Below, piece by piece: positions 63,098 to 64,000 of a DNA stretch of 64,000 nucleotides; within the stretch, counting starts at the first letter, position 1; every line of letters starts with the position of its first letter. This DNA comes from Chlamydoabsidia padenii. Lineage: Eukaryota > Mucoromycota > Mucoromycetes > Mucorales > Cunninghamellaceae. The stretch is from contig JAIWND010000001.1 of assembly GCA_025330725.1 (NCBI GenBank), positions 2,052,501 to 2,116,500 of the forward strand, written 5' to 3'. The notes under the pieces were generated by a model. It saw nothing but the letters and a program-made list of their open reading frames with translations. It did not search any database and was not told the origin of the DNA. Made by a program: the position numbers and the translations under genes.

Positions 63098-64000
63098 ATG
63101 ACTCAGTCAGTTGATATAGGTTTACATGAAACATCCTCCTCTCCTAAGCATGTCCATGGCTGGTTATTAGGTGTTCGTGGCTATGAATCCTCTCAAGAAG
63201 AACAACCAACGAATGTGTAAGTCATAATGACCATGAATGGTGGTGTGTTGCTTGATATCATTAACTCTCTTCTGTATAGAATACCAGACGGTTACCTACA
63301 AAGACGTGGCTCAAGTGCTTCAGAAGACAGTGTCGACTTGGAAGAACTGATCAAAGCCAACTATACTCTGAACGTAGACGACGAAACTGACCTTCTCGAT
63401 CTGGCCACTCTGGACCTGGACGATGATGCCAAGGAGGATTTTTGGAGGATGGACAAGGTAAGAGGATGGGTTTATGACTGATTGTTATACTAATGGTTAT
63501 GTTATTTATAGGAAATATTTAATCATCGATCCACAGTGGATAATTATACACACGACATTTATATCAATGTAAGTATATATAGAAAATAGAATGACTTCCA
63601 CTAACTTGATTGGATAGGATCAACACTTTTTTGATTCTCCAGAACTATCTTGGTCACCGCCACAGGATCGACAACTTTACTCCTCTTTACAACGACGAAC
63701 ACCCAGTCCACTAAGCAACTCTTCATCAAGTAGTCAGACCTCATCCACCGGAACTGTAAAGAGATTGTCTCGATTACCGACAAAAAGGGCATCACATATT
63801 CCATCCCCGACAAGTCGGCTCTTCACCATTCCGTCTTCCAAATCTGCTGGTATCGGAACACCGTCTTCAAGAAAACAAGATACTCGATCCAGTCCTATGC
63901 ACAGTGCCTTTGCACACAATGCTACATCAACTAGAACCAAGGCGGATCCTCGAAGGGCAAAGGGTACTCGCAACTCCAGTCGAATCGGTGTTAGAAAACT
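63098..64000 (+). CDS. Ser/Arg-rich unknown protein, 3' end outside window
   Basis: Partial gene. I read exons 63098-63217, 63280-63457, 63512-63568 and 63618 to the window end. It starts MTQSVDIGLHETSSSPKHVH, followed by GWLLGVRGYESSQEEQP. An acidic helical segment follows (SVDLEELIKANYTLNVDDETD, LATLDLDDDAKEDFWRMDK). The last exon is Ser/Thr/Pro/Arg-rich (RRTPSPLSNSSSSSQTSSTG, TKRASHIPSPTSRLFTIPSS), with many SP/TP sites that could be proline-directed kinase or microtubule-binding regions. I do not recognise a family. Confidence 0.7.

Overview
This is nuclear DNA of an early-diverging filamentous fungus, most probably Mucoromycota (Mucorales-like). Genes sit on both strands and are split by many short GT-AG introns, often with long T tracts before the acceptor. 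Intergenic DNA is AT-rich. The content is fungal: PHO85, SSD1/DIS3L2, FAB1-type kinase, PRM10/ThrE, PEX13 and PST2-type flavodoxins. A DP transcription factor is also present, a gene most Dikarya have lost but early-diverging fungi keep. The genus cannot be fixed from this sequence alone.

Layout: 1-2859 SSD1/DIS3L2 RNase II family (minus, 3' end outside the window); 3414-5405 ZUP1/Mug105-like C78 peptidase; 5760-8351 mitochondrial Hsp70; 9788-10467 DP factor; 11222-13111 bifunctional PFK-2/FBPase-2; 13188-14861 F-box/LRR protein (minus); 15586-16543 four-TM protein (minus); 16662-18046 aldo-keto reductase (minus); 19745-20860 complex I PSST/NDUFS7 (minus); 21082-22300 YbaK-domain protein (minus); 22526-26654 VPS18; 27155-27466 and 27999-28325 two small proteins; 28869-32053 GCK/Ste20 kinase (minus); 32798-34081 RPS4 with an intronic C/D snoRNA candidate; 35003-36814 ER UDP-glycosyltransferase (minus); 37211-38469 ketohexokinase; 38728-39497 zinc-finger protein; 39957-42132 PIP5K; 42302-43714 flavodoxin with lipidation-type tail (minus); 44023-45075 PEX13; 45298-47474 MCC-beta-like carboxyltransferase (minus); 48079-50318 ThrE/PRM10 transporter; 50454-52168 TGS1 (minus); 52442-53509 short flavodoxin paralog; 53704-58101 FAB1-like lipid kinase without FYVE; 58578-59631 RPS3 (minus); 59862-60029 a 55-aa coiled-coil protein; 60335-61249 PHO85 (minus); 63098 to the end, a Ser-rich unknown protein.

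This is ordinary syntenic chromosome, with no cluster, virus, CRISPR array or intact transposon. Several genes nevertheless touch shared themes: phosphoinositide and endolysosomal trafficking (PIP5K, FAB1-like, VPS18), peroxisomes (PEX13 beside a carboxylase ending in SRM) and sugar metabolism (PFKFB, ketohexokinase, PHO85).

The strongest unexplained signal is a 12-base motif, TTCAAATCCCGC / GCGGGATTTGAA. It occurs nine times exactly, only in introns and promoters, and looks like a fused E2F (GCGGGA) and CHR (TTTGAA) site. Other leads are a C/D snoRNA candidate in RPS4 intron 2, GGAT microsatellites in the first introns of both ribosomal protein genes, RFxV-type repeats in the kinase tail, a FAB1 paralog that has lost most of its chaperonin-like domain, and two families of anonymous noncoding repeats.
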